Positions 48,601 through 58,993 of a DNA stretch of 64,000 bases are shown one piece after another. This stretch comes from Mytilinidion resinicola (Eukaryota > Ascomycota > Dothideomycetes > Mytilinidiales > Mytilinidiaceae): the NCBI RefSeq assembly GCF_010093595.1, contig NW_022985438.1, forward strand, positions 2,027,087 to 2,091,086, given 5' to 3'. Numbering within the stretch: position 1 is the stretch's first letter; each line of letters starts with the position of its first letter. Both the position numbers and the translations under genes were made by a program. A model generated the notes under the pieces. It was given only the letters and a program-made list of their open reading frames with translations, was not told the origin of the DNA and made no database searches.

Positions 48601-51600
48601 TTTGCTGTGGCGAAGTAGCGTTCGGACTCTTTCCAAGATGCCGAATGACTGGTCTCATCAATTGCATAACTTTAGACCCAGTGACAAGGCTTGCTAACAC
48701 GGTCGACTTCTACACGCATACGAAGAAAGTCTATCAACGAAAAAGTCATGTTCTCTTGTGGTTTTCCCGAACCTGCGAAGCTAACGCTGTGTAACGATGG
48801 AGCCATTCCTGCGGCTTTTATTGAATGGTGAGTCGGCTTGCAGACCGCCTCCGCCGCGTCGAGATCTGTCTTGGCCGATGGGTAGCAATCGATCTCGGAT
48901 AGATCCATTCTCCCCTTCCAGCTTGTTTTCGTTGCGACGCCATGCTCTCTCTTCTCACTCAGCCTGGTTCGTTTCAACTTTTCAGACTCATGATACAGGT
49001 GTATGAAGTCGTTAACATTTGAAATAATATCCCAGCTCTAGGCTAATGTTTCCAAATTCATGCTTCAACGAGGATGTGTACTACTCGACCATTCTCATGG
49101 AACCATCGGTCCCGAGTCCTGTCACACAAAACAGCGTCGCCGCTTTTAGTTCGTCAGACTTCTCCTTCATGTATTTGCAAACGCGCACATCGGAAAGCGG
49201 AGTGCCGTTATGACATATATTCTTTCCACCCACTGGAGAGTAACCTATCCCGCCCCATCCGTGAGGCTTTCACTCTCAACACCTTCGCTTACTCCGGAGT
49301 CTCGACCTTCCGTTCACCCCGCAACCCAATCTCTAAAGTTTGGCCCCTATGCCGCCGGTGTTGTACGGACACTTGGTCTGGATCACAGCAGTTTTCGCGC
49401 CCTACGATCGCATATCGAAATGAGTCCTCCCGACTCCGACGAGAATTTTTACACTCCTCCATATGTCGCCTTGTAAGCGATGTTACTCACCAGAAGCGCT
49501 CGCGATGGGCTGGTAAGCGCAGGGAAGGTAGCTATCCGTAGAAGTTCACGAGAATGGACTTCAGCAGCATCTCAAGGCCCAGGATCCTACTCCGCGGATG
49601 GACAAGGTGGCATTCATCCGACACCTCCGACTCTCGCCGGTCTCAGACCCTGTACTGTAGTGTGTTGGACTTGCAACACCAGCGACTCCCCCTATAGGCT
49701 CCTTACATCATGAAACCGATCACGGAAATGTCGCTCTGTCTCCCCACAACCACTGCTGCACTCCTATGATGCACCGGTCCAATCACCGGTGCTAGGAGCA
49801 TACTGTGCCGCGATTATTGTGTCTCGGATTCCGAGCCATGGATCCCTTAGGTTCCCTACATCTCATACCTTCAGCATCTTACCGCGAGCACGAATCACCT
49901 TACAGACAGACTCCGACACGATGCTCCCCAACTCGCCGCACCGGGATAGTGCTATGCCCTTCGACCTTCTTGACGACAAAGATGTCACACGAAGCCACTC
50001 ACACGGAATGCGCTTTCACCTGGGCAGACCGTAAGGGCCAAGTTCCTGTTCGAGTATCATCAAATTCTTAACTGCAGCGACGAATCATAATAAGAAGGTG
50101 CGGTTGGAGTGGGTGGCACACAAGCCAGGTCTGTGATACTATGAAGAGCACAGGAAGGGACTGCGGCGAGGGCAGGCTGAGAAGCGGATCGCTGGGCAGA
50201 CGAGACTTTCTAGACCTTGACCTTTGCTGTAGCAATGCGTCTTGCCCTTGCAGTAGTCGCGATGTACTATAGCACAGTCTGTATAGCATAGTGCAAGCTT
50301 CTTGGAGTACGAAGCAATGGCGCAGCGTGAAGTCTTGATGATATGCAATGATTGGTGGTACGCTATCGATGCTAGTCGTTCAGCCTGACCCTGCATGCGA
50401 TCTCATCATTGCTGTGCTCTGATGAACTCGCCTTTGTTGTGATTGAGCTGAATCATTGCATTCTTCTTAACTTTGAAAATCGCTGATAAGGACTCTTCTA
50501 TACGATGGATAACACCGTGTTCTTGGACCGATTTGCTTTGACAGGGCCTCTAAATCGACCGACCCGTGGTAGTACGCACTTGAAACGTCCCGTGACCTGG
50601 TGCTGGATGCTTTCTAGCATTAACGAATACAAGGCTACCGTCGACGATCTGCTGTCTTTTTGTCCCTCCTTTTCAAGAGCTTGTTCTCGCAAGTCTTGTC
50701 CTACGGATGGGGTCAAGAAAGCAAACGATAGTATCTCATTGAATAGTTCACTATCTTCAATACAGTAGCTCATACAAAGTTCCTGTTGAAAAGCGGAGGC
50801 ATCATCTTTTCTAGTCAGTCGTCATTGAGACGGGCTAGCACGGGCCAGTAAGGCGCACAGAGTATGACCGAAGGAACAGCAAGGCAATTTCAACGTACGT
50901 AAGTATATATTCTAACCACACCCCTCGTCCTCTGGCCTTCATCTGGACTCCAGACCGACTGTCTGCTTCAAATTTAAGCATAATCATGTACGGTTCCAGG
51001 CGATGCATCGCCGCCACTAGAACGACTCGCCTGCATCATTCCACACAAGGAATGGCGTGGAAGCGTAGGTAACTTTCTCTATATTTCTCTTTAATCATAT
51101 GCGACCGTCCTAGTCATTATTTCTAGCAGTATCCTTACGGTTCTATATCCCTTCCATTGCTTTGTTTGCTGTGTTCCGCACGAGTCAAGATGCCTCATGA
51201 AGCAGTCCCGACTGAATCAAGTATCGGTTTCAGCCTCGTTGGCCGAGGCCTAACGCCAATACGAGCCACCTCGTACCACACCTTCCATGGTACTGATTTC
51301 TCAGCTGGAAGTACCGGTGACCCCAACTAACCACCGAAGCATCAAGAATCCCTTTAGGCGCCTAGCAGCTTACCTTTTGCGTTGACCGCGCGCCGCAAAG
51401 CTCTCCCACTGTTGACATCCGGCAACGTGTAATCTAGCCGCGCGGGAGATAGGCAGCACTTGGCTCCTAGCTGATTGAGGCTCTTCACCACTCAGGTCCG
51501 CGCGATCATTGTCTCCGAGTAGTTCCAAAGGCCTCTCATCCTCCTTACATCCGTATTCGGCTGCGTGTTGTGGCACTTAATCTGTTTTATTGCAGCGCAA

Positions 51601-51774
51601 GACTTGTATTTTCTCTCTATTTTTCCAGTCCTGCGGATATCGATGCCTGCGTTCTCCCTATTTGCATTATGAGCGTGTACAGAAGCCTCCAGACTCCAGT
51701 TCTATCTTGAGTGCAGTCTTCTTTTTCCGTCAATTTTACTCCTGTTGAAACAAGTACGAGTATCAACCCACAGG
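45671..51774. other. 6.1-kb region without a convincing gene
   Basis: Lies between divergent genes (P450 minus, membrane protein plus). GC-rich at 46000-47500, more balanced afterwards. ORFs up to 187 codons (46061-46540, 46589-47152, 48227-48697, 49074-49541) have no domain, overlap other frames and show no intron logic. A 21-bp x3 minisatellite is the only clear structure. A transposon remnant too decayed for me to recognise is possible. Confidence 0.5.
46715..46777 (+). repeat. Minisatellite, 3 x 21 bp
   Basis: Three tandem copies of AGCAATGCCTCTGCCGGYGTG-type units (46715-46735, 46736-46756, 46757-46777), differing at one or two positions. If translated in the open frame it would read ASAGVSN repeats. 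Confidence 0.85.
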
Positions 51775-54698
51775 ATGCGGACGAATCTCACCGAATGCGG
51801 CATACGATACATGTCAAACCCGGAGCTGTCGTGGATATATGGATACAATGGCACAACTCGAGGAATACCCCGGAACTTCTCGACACAAGCCACCTTTGAG
51901 GGATGTGAAGCTCTTTGCGGTCACGGCACTGACTTTTATCCGTGGGCAACGAGCTCAGCAACCATTACAACATGGATCCTGCCAGTAATCGGGATGATTC
52001 TGCAGGCTCCTTTCGAAAGCAATGCCTTCAGACGAACGATGCTAGCTATACTTCGATGGCTAGGATCTCCAATGAGCTCGCTTTCCTACATCCTATGGAA
52101 TATAAAGGTTTCTGGCAAATGCGCGCTGATAGGTGAGTGTTAAAAGTTTAGAAGACTTTTGTAGAGTCTGAATACTAAGCTAAGCCAGTTGATATGTCAG
52201 TACCTTACGATAACTCGGTTCCCAACAAGGAAAGTGACTTTGCTCACATCCGGGACTCGTTCTACCTGCTCATGACGATGAACCAATACACTATGAACGA
52301 CAGAGCATCGTCCCGGAAGTCATCCGAGGGTTTACTACGTATCGTGCTCTTCAGTAGAGATCTTCGCCTGCGAAATTCAAAATTGTCATTGAAGCAGACG
52401 CGTGAGAAGCTAGCAGAAGAACTAAGAGAAGGTCGAAAAAGAGGGGTAGTACCAGTCTTCGTCTCGACCATGTGGTTTCTCTTTGCCCTCGCAATTTCTA
52501 TCCAAAGCGCCTTCGGTTTCCTAGGGGAGAACACAACTGCACATGATCTAGCACTGGGTTTCTTGCTCTCCTGGCTTCCAGTCCTGATTCTCGGCGGCAT
52601 TGTCGATAGGAACCCCGTTGCCGCAGAAGACGTCCGACGGAAATTAAATAAGCTCGTTGACCATGTTCGAGAGTCACTTCTAAACGATGAACTTAGGAAC
52701 GAGTTCATTAGATCGTTTGAAGGCCAAGCCGAGTTCCCGAGGTTGGAGGCCTGGGTGAAGGAAGTCTATGATGACTGCGAATACATGACAAAATTCTTCA
52801 CCGCTTTCGCCGGCCAAGGAAGACTTCCATGGCATTATGGAGCAGCGTAAGTCTTCACTAGGAACTCGCCCTCCGTAATATATATTAACCATGCTTCCAG
52901 ACACCCCATTCTTTCGGACATTGAACCTTATGTAGCCTCCAAGGGACGCAACTGGCTCGACAACGAAGAAGAGGCACGAACTAATCTCGTTCTCGGACTT
53001 GAAAATAGAGGCTTGATCTGGTTTGACTTCAGAGAGCTATGGCAAATATTGGCCTCAATTGGAATCGTAACTTTTACCATTGCCGGAGCCTTTGTTATAT
53101 CGTTCTTTACCCCCACCGTCGGCTTGGGGTGTCGGAGTGGTGGGTATCTCATCTTTACCTGCATAAGCTTTGGACTCCTGGTTTGTGAGCTGCTCGTTTG
53201 GTGGGCCTCGTCCCCGCCACAACCTGAGGAGCCGCAGTTGACCAAGCTGCTGAGCCGAACACGTACACGTTTGGAAAGCAACGCGTCATTCGTGAGAGCC
53301 GGACGTACGTCGAAGAAGCTCTCGCACCGAACCTACCAAATGATATTGGCTACCCGCGATTTCATTGAATCGTGGATGGTGAGGATCGTCATTGGCTTAA
53401 TCAATATCCTACCCCTACATAACAAAGAGGACCGCTGTCGACGGATTCGGGAATCCATAATAGGCCGCTTCGGTACCATCCATAACTACACGCTGAAGGA
53501 ATGGACTCGATACTTCTTCTTCATACCCGTCGAGCTCGTGAACACGACCTGGCTCTGTTATATTGTATTCGCACAGACCTCTGGTTCATATCATAACTGC
53601 CGCTGCTCGACTTCCATGTGGGGAGGTGGCGGTGGATATATCGATTTCAAGCAGTCGATAGTCACAAATACTCCCTGGGTACATCTCTATTGGATCGGCG
53701 GAACAGTCCTTGGATGTACGACCATGGGTCTCTCCATGGTCTATATTGTCATAGAATGGTGCCTTCAGTCACATCTGAGCACGGAGAACTACTCCAAAGC
53801 CCAACGCGGGCTTCAAAGAACACGCCTATACCGCAGGATAACATTTCCCATTCGGATCGTCACACGCTATATTGGCGATACTACGTTCGACGCCTTCTGT
53901 TGGCTATGCGCAAAGCTGAACGTCAAATATAAACACGAGCGGTTTTTGTTATGGACCTACAAGACGACTTACTGGTACCGTCCTCCTTACTCCGGAGCTA
54001 GGAACTCACCACGGCCTCCCAACGACTACCAATCACAACCAGGCCCACGCCCATCCACAGACGCCAGCGCCCCTTTCCTAGGATCGCCGTTCGCTCAAAC
54101 GACTAGTCCTACTATCACTCGATCGCATGAACTTCAACCTTACATGTATGGCAGCCCTGATCCAGGTATAGGACCGTCCAGCCCGCCTACTCAGTATCGC
54201 CGCAAGAGTAGTGAAATCTCGGTGCAGCAACACTCACAGTCTTTCCCGAGGTTCTCTACAGAAATGCGCGAACGGGCGACTAGCGACTCGTCCCAAGTAC
54301 CGCTCATTCAAACGCCGAAAGAGGCACAGGGCTCATTTATTATTCCCCGGAAGCCTTCTGGGGGTTTGAGCGTAGGCCTGGGTATATCAACGCCCGTATC
54401 TCAATCTCCAACACGGCCTAGTATGGATAGTGCAATCAGTGCAATTAGTCCAACCGAAAAACGGGGGAGGAGATCAGAGGAGTATTTGTCGCCGACAGAT
54501 ATTCAAAGGAGACCTTCATCCGAAGAACTTTTACAGCCTCCACTGCATCGTCCAACTTACGCTCGTCAGACAACGGATGAGAGATCGGGCCGAGGGAGTA
54601 GTGAAGAGAGGGAACGGACTCGCAGGGGAGTTACGTGGGCACCCGAGGAGAGAGAGACTAGGAATTTTCTACCGTCGCAGGGACCGCGTTATTCTTAA
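51775..54698 (+). CDS. Orphan polytopic membrane protein (fungal-specific, function unknown)
   Basis: Exons 51775-52132, 52189-52846 and 52901-54698 give 937 residues in frame. The N-terminal region is Cys-bearing and probably lumenal (ECGIRYM, a CEALCGHG motif), followed by a TM helix ITTWILPVIGMILQAP, a loop ending SYILWNIKVSGKCALI, and further helices (VSTMWFLFALAISIQSAFGF, LALGFLLSWLPVLIL, LASIGIVTFTIAGAFVISFF, then two or three more). The last roughly 250 residues are a Pro/Ser-rich cytoplasmic tail with many RRxS sites. I recall fungal hypothetical proteins with the same LCG...TTWVLPVIG...NIKV.SKCAL pattern, but no assigned function. The start is provisional: 51775 follows a possible splice acceptor (CACAG), so an upstream exon may exist. 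Confidence 0.8.
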
Positions 54699-55426
54699 CG
54701 TGGAAGGACTACTTTCAAAGGTTGATTCCGTTTTCATTTCTCACATTTTGGAGGAGGTATGGAACTGCGTTGGATATAATGGTGATGTCGGCCGTCTAAT
54801 CTGGATCTCGGGCTTACAATTTTCTCTTGCTGTACTCATCAATACTTATATGACAAGAACTCGAACTGTCCGCTCAAGCACCGTCTGTAATGCTCTAGCA
54901 GTCCTTTAGCAATCAAAACAAGATGTAAAAAGCCTCGGCATGTAGATCAAGTACATATCCAAGTTGTTCTGATATTCGCCGTCTGCTGTGCTCTAACAGG
55001 CCTGTAGCAATCAGAATAAGATGTAAAACACTTGACCATGTGAAGCTGGCACTAGATTGAACTGTTCTGATATTGCTCTCAAAATGATGGGGATGATGCA
55101 TGTGCTCTTGATGCTGATGCATCGAACTGCTATTTTGTCATCGTTATAGTGCTCTCTGGAGTATCCTACCAATTCTGAAAGAATCAAGGCAAGAAGTAAA
55201 TATCTGCACTGTAGTCCAGACCCCTAGCCAATGTAATCGGTATGCGTCTTTAAATCTGAAAGCAGTGGTCTTAGTAACACAGTCACGTGAGCTTCACGGC
55301 CCTGACGAAACGCCGACACTTGGCACTTGCTCCCGTCCCATTGTCTCTCCATTCCACAACGACCATTCGCTGTGAGCATGCTTCTTTTCGCGCACCCATT
55401 ATGATGAACCCGACCGTCACCAGACT
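54699..55426. other. Intergenic with a tandem duplication
   Basis: 3' flank of the membrane-protein gene and promoter of the next gene. It contains the 98-bp imperfect duplication listed separately; no gene supported. Confidence 0.6.
54881..55075 (+). repeat. Imperfect tandem duplication, about 2 x 98 bp
   Basis: Unit 1 (54881-54978) and unit 2 (54979-55075) both start CCGTCTG, share TAGCAATCA(A/G)AA(C/T)AAGATG in the middle and end TGTTCTGATATT. By eye they are about 70-80% identical, so the duplication is old. Confidence 0.7.
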
Positions 55427-58279
55427 ATGGATCACTGGGGCGACCCTTGGGCCGACGATGCCGGAACGAAGACGCCCCCAAAAGAGTTGGAGGTGAAGAA
55501 ACCGATTATAGCGCCCGCGGTACTCCAGGGGTTTGAGGACGAAGCACAATGGGGAAGTCCCGTGGATGAAGATGGGTTTGGGGACTGGGCTGAGTTTTCT
55601 GCGCCAATTGGATATCAGGAAGCTCAGGCTGATGATGAAGAGGAAGAGCGGTTGGAAGAGCTCGAAACGACATCCACGCCTCCTTCGTTAGCCACCTCAA
55701 GCGAACAACATGAGACGCATACACATTCTCCAGGATCGCAATCGCCTACGGTTCAGATCGAGAACGCGCATAAGCAAGACACATTAGGCGTCCGTGACGA
55801 TGCGTGGAGGATTGACTCCACTCCGGAGTTGAACACGGCGGGTCATGGGCCATGGGGTGATGTACAAAAGGGGGAACATCTTGGGGGAGATCCAGGTGGC
55901 GTAGAAGCCGAACCCTCGGACTCTGGAACTACTATACACCCAGATAACGCCGACGATGAACGGACAGAAATCGAGCCCGGGACTTCGGATGATGACGCGT
56001 CTACCCGCCCCTCTACCTCTCCTTCGGATGCCAGCCAGCCTGAAGTACCTCATGAATCTCCACGCACGTCCTTCGAGGAGGAGGGGACACTGGTAGAAGG
56101 ACCCGAAGAGTCGAGGGATAATGGAAAGGAAGAGTCCCCGGCATTGGCCAAGATACCGGAGGATGATGTTAGCGATGTTACACAGAATGCGGACTTGGTT
56201 GCGGAGATCGAAGACGACGACGACTTTGGAGATTTTGAAGGAGATGAGAGTGGCGAGGACGAGGACGAGGGAGAGGGCGAGGGCGAGGAAGGAGGCCGAG
56301 AAAGCGAAGAGATACGGACTGCGGTCTCTCCCGTGGTGTCTAGTTTCCCAGAGTCAAATGAGTTCACAGAAGAACGAAAGGAAAACCTAGAAGTGCACAG
56401 AGGTTCATTGGAAGTCCTCAAAGGTCCGGGATCTTGCGATAGCATTACCATAGCTTCCTTCCAACCGGACTTGTCCCTGATCGATCAGTTGTACCCTTCT
56501 CCACCTCCATTCACACCAAAAGGAGACACTCCGGAGGACACGATATCCTCTACGTCTACCCGCAAGGCTTGGTATCGGCTTACCCGAGAGCAGACTATGA
56601 GGGAGTTCAACAGCGGAACTGATGACGATAGTTATGTTCGTGTGTCGTGGATTGGCTCGGCGATTCGGACAGAGGTCAACAAGATAGTGGGTCGGTGGAG
56701 CGCAGAAGACCGAATTGCAGGAAGGCCTGTTCTTGGAGGCAGATCTGCGGGTGCTATGTTCTTCTGGGATCAGCCAACCCATGCAACGGAACCAACTATT
56801 GGGACTACCTCTCGACATGCTCGTCACAGATCTTCATTATCATCAAACATGAACGCCGCATCGCCTACACTATCGAACAAATCAACAGATGCTCCATTGT
56901 CGCCCAAGAGCCCGACTGCGCAATTCAACTGGAGCTCTTCACCTCGCTCTCAACAGTTCCCATCAACGTCTATGTCAGGCGAAGCTGCTAGAGCGCCCCG
57001 CCCAAGCGTAGAGGAGTTGGCTCGCAATGCGGTAGGGCAGCTCAAAATGGGGAAAACTAACACATCTCCTACATCGACTGATGCGCCCCGGCCTAAACCG
57101 ATAGCGAAAGTAAAAGCTAGCTCATCGAGGCCTTTGTCGATGGACATCACGAGAGGAATTCCATCACACCCGACTCACAAAAGGGCCTCTCAGAGCACAA
57201 CAATACCCGCTCAATTCGTTAACACCTCTATGCCATCTCGGGCACAGCCGACTACGGGCCAACTAGAGAAATCGCCGCCATTCTTTATACCAGAGTGGAA
57301 ACCTTCAGAGGAGGAATCTGCTTCCATTACAAGTATCCCTACGCCGATAGCGGAGCATTCCAAGCTTTTAAGTGCTGCAGCGTCAAATTCGATGATGGAT
57401 ATGGACCCTTGGGCAGGTCTGACCCGCTTAGATACCCGTTCCAAAGCACCTGCTGCTCTACAGAACCCACCACGGGATGAAGACGATGACTGGGGCGAGA
57501 TGGTCCAGTCACCCATAACTCCAGCCGCTACTCCAATATTGCCACAAGCCCAGATCAAACCAGGGCCGCCCCAACAAGATCCCTCTCGTCGCTATGCGCC
57601 ATCTATAGTTCGACTCATGACGCCTATATCACCAACAACTTCTTCGGGGCCTACACTTGCAAACCTTTATGGCCCTATCGTAAAGCTATCTAGTGTTTCA
57701 AGGACTCCATCGACGGATAGTCTAAATGCAAAGGCAAGGACAACACCCCCACCTTTGCCTTCCTCAAGCGTACCAACACTTGAATCACAATCAGGCCTAG
57801 GAGATGCCGATTTCTCCGGCTTTGAGTCATCTCTCCCGCAAAAAGTTGATCCCCCCTCTTCGATCCCAGCCAAGAAGCATGTACGCATAGCTTCGCCTCC
57901 TGTGGCCACAGTTACAGAGCCGAACCCTCTGGCAACAGCCGACTTCTCGATATTGGACTCCCCGGCTCTACCTACAGCCTCATCATCTTCATCCGCCTCG
58001 GCCAAGAGTCACGTGCGCGTGTCATCGTCTTCATTCTCGGCTCCGGTCGCATCAGACCCCCTCGCGGCTGCTGACTTTTCCATTCTCGAATCACCCTCCT
58101 CCTTCGTACCAACGCCACCACAAGCTGTATCGATGGCGCCGACACCAAAACACAGCCGTGCTTCATCGGTGACCTCCCACCCATCTCTATTATCCACAAA
58201 GCAAAAGGAAGCCGAAGAAGCGGAGACTTTGCGAAAGATCATAAGAGGGTTACCGGACCTTAGCTATATGCTTCGTTAG
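55427..58279 (+). CDS. Large acidic disordered protein with a DFGDFE motif, possible AP-1/clathrin accessory factor
   Basis: Single-exon ORF of 950 codons. The N-terminus is MDHWGDPWADD, with a second tryptophan motif DEDGFGDWAEF, followed by a strongly acidic region and DDDFGDFEGDE (about residues 264-274). WxxW/F and DFGDF motifs recruit clathrin adaptor ears in aftiphilin and yeast Laa2. A conserved-looking block lies at about residues 378-450: RKAWYRLTREQTMREFNSG, then VRVSWIGSAIRTEVNKIVGRW. The remainder is Ser/Pro-rich with repeated SDPLAAADFSILESP-like units (ATADFSILDSP, AAADFSILESP) and ends LPDLSYMLR. A trafficking role is inferred from the short motifs alone; the family is otherwise a fungal hypothetical protein. 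Confidence 0.75.
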   Translation: MDHWGDPWADDAGTKTPPKELEVKKPIIAPAVLQGFEDEAQWGSPVDEDGFGDWAEFSAPIGYQEAQADDEEEERLEELETTSTPPSLATSSEQHETHTHSPGSQSPTVQIENAHKQDTLGVRDDAWRIDSTPELNTAGHGPWGDVQKGEHLGGDPGGVEAEPSDSGTTIHPDNADDERTEIEPGTSDDDASTRPSTSPSDASQPEVPHESPRTSFEEEGTLVEGPEESRDNGKEESPALAKIPEDDVSDVTQNADLVAEIEDDDDFGDFEGDESGEDEDEGEGEGEEGGRESEEIRTAVSPVVSSFPESNEFTEERKENLEVHRGSLEVLKGPGSCDSITIASFQPDLSLIDQLYPSPPPFTPKGDTPEDTISSTSTRKAWYRLTREQTMREFNSGTDDDSYVRVSWIGSAIRTEVNKIVGRWSAEDRIAGRPVLGGRSAGAMFFWDQPTHATEPTIGTTSRHARHRSSLSSNMNAASPTLSNKSTDAPLSPKSPTAQFNWSSSPRSQQFPSTSMSGEAARAPRPSVEELARNAVGQLKMGKTNTSPTSTDAPRPKPIAKVKASSSRPLSMDITRGIPSHPTHKRASQSTTIPAQFVNTSMPSRAQPTTGQLEKSPPFFIPEWKPSEEESASITSIPTPIAEHSKLLSAAASNSMMDMDPWAGLTRLDTRSKAPAALQNPPRDEDDDWGEMVQSPITPAATPILPQAQIKPGPPQQDPSRRYAPSIVRLMTPISPTTSSGPTLANLYGPIVKLSSVSRTPSTDSLNAKARTTPPPLPSSSVPTLESQSGLGDADFSGFESSLPQKVDPPSSIPAKKHVRIASPPVATVTEPNPLATADFSILDSPALPTASSSSSASAKSHVRVSSSSFSAPVASDPLAAADFSILESPSSFVPTPPQAVSMAPTPKHSRASSVTSHPSLLSTKQKEAEEAETLRKIIRGLPDLSYMLR

Positions 58280-58314
58280 ACGCGTTACGTATTTTTTGGG
58301 CATTTTCACAGCGA

Positions 58315-58852
58315 TTTGTACGGGGGAGGGATATTGGCACACCCTCTAATCACTCCACGCACACCCTATCGCTTCACCGCCTTCTAATTGGCTCGGAGGG
58401 GCCGGAGCTTCCTCCGGGTATTCACCTCTACGTCTTTCTGCACGTGATGCTATACGCGAGGCCGTATGTAAGCTTATACGTGAGCTTGTACGTGAGGCTA
58501 TACATAAGGCTATACAAATCGGAAGGCTATATAGCCATATATATAGCATTATGTACAGTATCGCTCGCGGCATTATATACAGCATCACTCACGGCATCAC
58601 GTATAGCTATACGCGCAGTGCCCATGTGTCTAGGAAGATGCTGAAACTAATAGAGGCTCCTTTCCATCAAGCCTGGCTTGCCTGCATTGCCGCCTGCATT
58701 GCCGCTTGCGCTCGCTCGTTCACTTCCAAGAGGAGCACGAGCGGAAGCTCCGAAGAGTCGGCCCAGCCGCTCCAGCCAATTAGAAGGCGGTGAAGTGACA
58801 GGGTGTGCGTGGAGTGATTAGGGGGTGTGCCAATATACCTCCCCTTTGTACG
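58315..58852. mobile_element. hAT-type MITE with an 8-bp target duplication
   Basis: The element spans 58323-58844 (522 bp) and is flanked by the identical 8-mer TTTGTACG (58315-58322 and 58845-58852). The TIRs are 71 bp (58323-58393 and 58774-58844), start GGGGAGG, and differ at about four positions. Six subterminal 12-bp repeats of consensus GCTTATACGTGA lie at 58449-58519. The interior centre is palindromic (GGCTATATAGCC). An 8-bp TSD plus subterminal repeats is the hAT signature; no transposase is encoded. It sits in the 3'-3' spacer of two convergent genes, 44 bp after one stop. Confidence 0.88.
58449..58519 (+). repeat. Subterminal 12-bp repeats of the hAT-type MITE
   Basis: Six tandem units of GCTATACGCGAG / GCTTATACGTGA type (one is 11 bp). 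In hAT elements such repeats are transposase binding sites. Confidence 0.7.
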
Positions 58853-58993
58853 TATGTAAATTTATTTTCATGATTGGACCCCCCAGGTGTATCCCACATT
58901 ACCATACACGTCCGCAGCCGCAACATCCAACATGTGAGACTCGTAATGAACAACAGTGTTACGATTCTTGACCGTCCTTGAAGAAAACGTCTC

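Noticed and set aside
53618..53932. 104-codon ORF overlapping the membrane-protein exon
   Set aside because: Shadow frame of a clearly coding exon.
58346..58644. Small ORFs with Tyr/Ile/Ser repeats (both strands)
   Set aside because: Produced by the 12-bp subterminal repeats of the hAT-type MITE; not a transposase.
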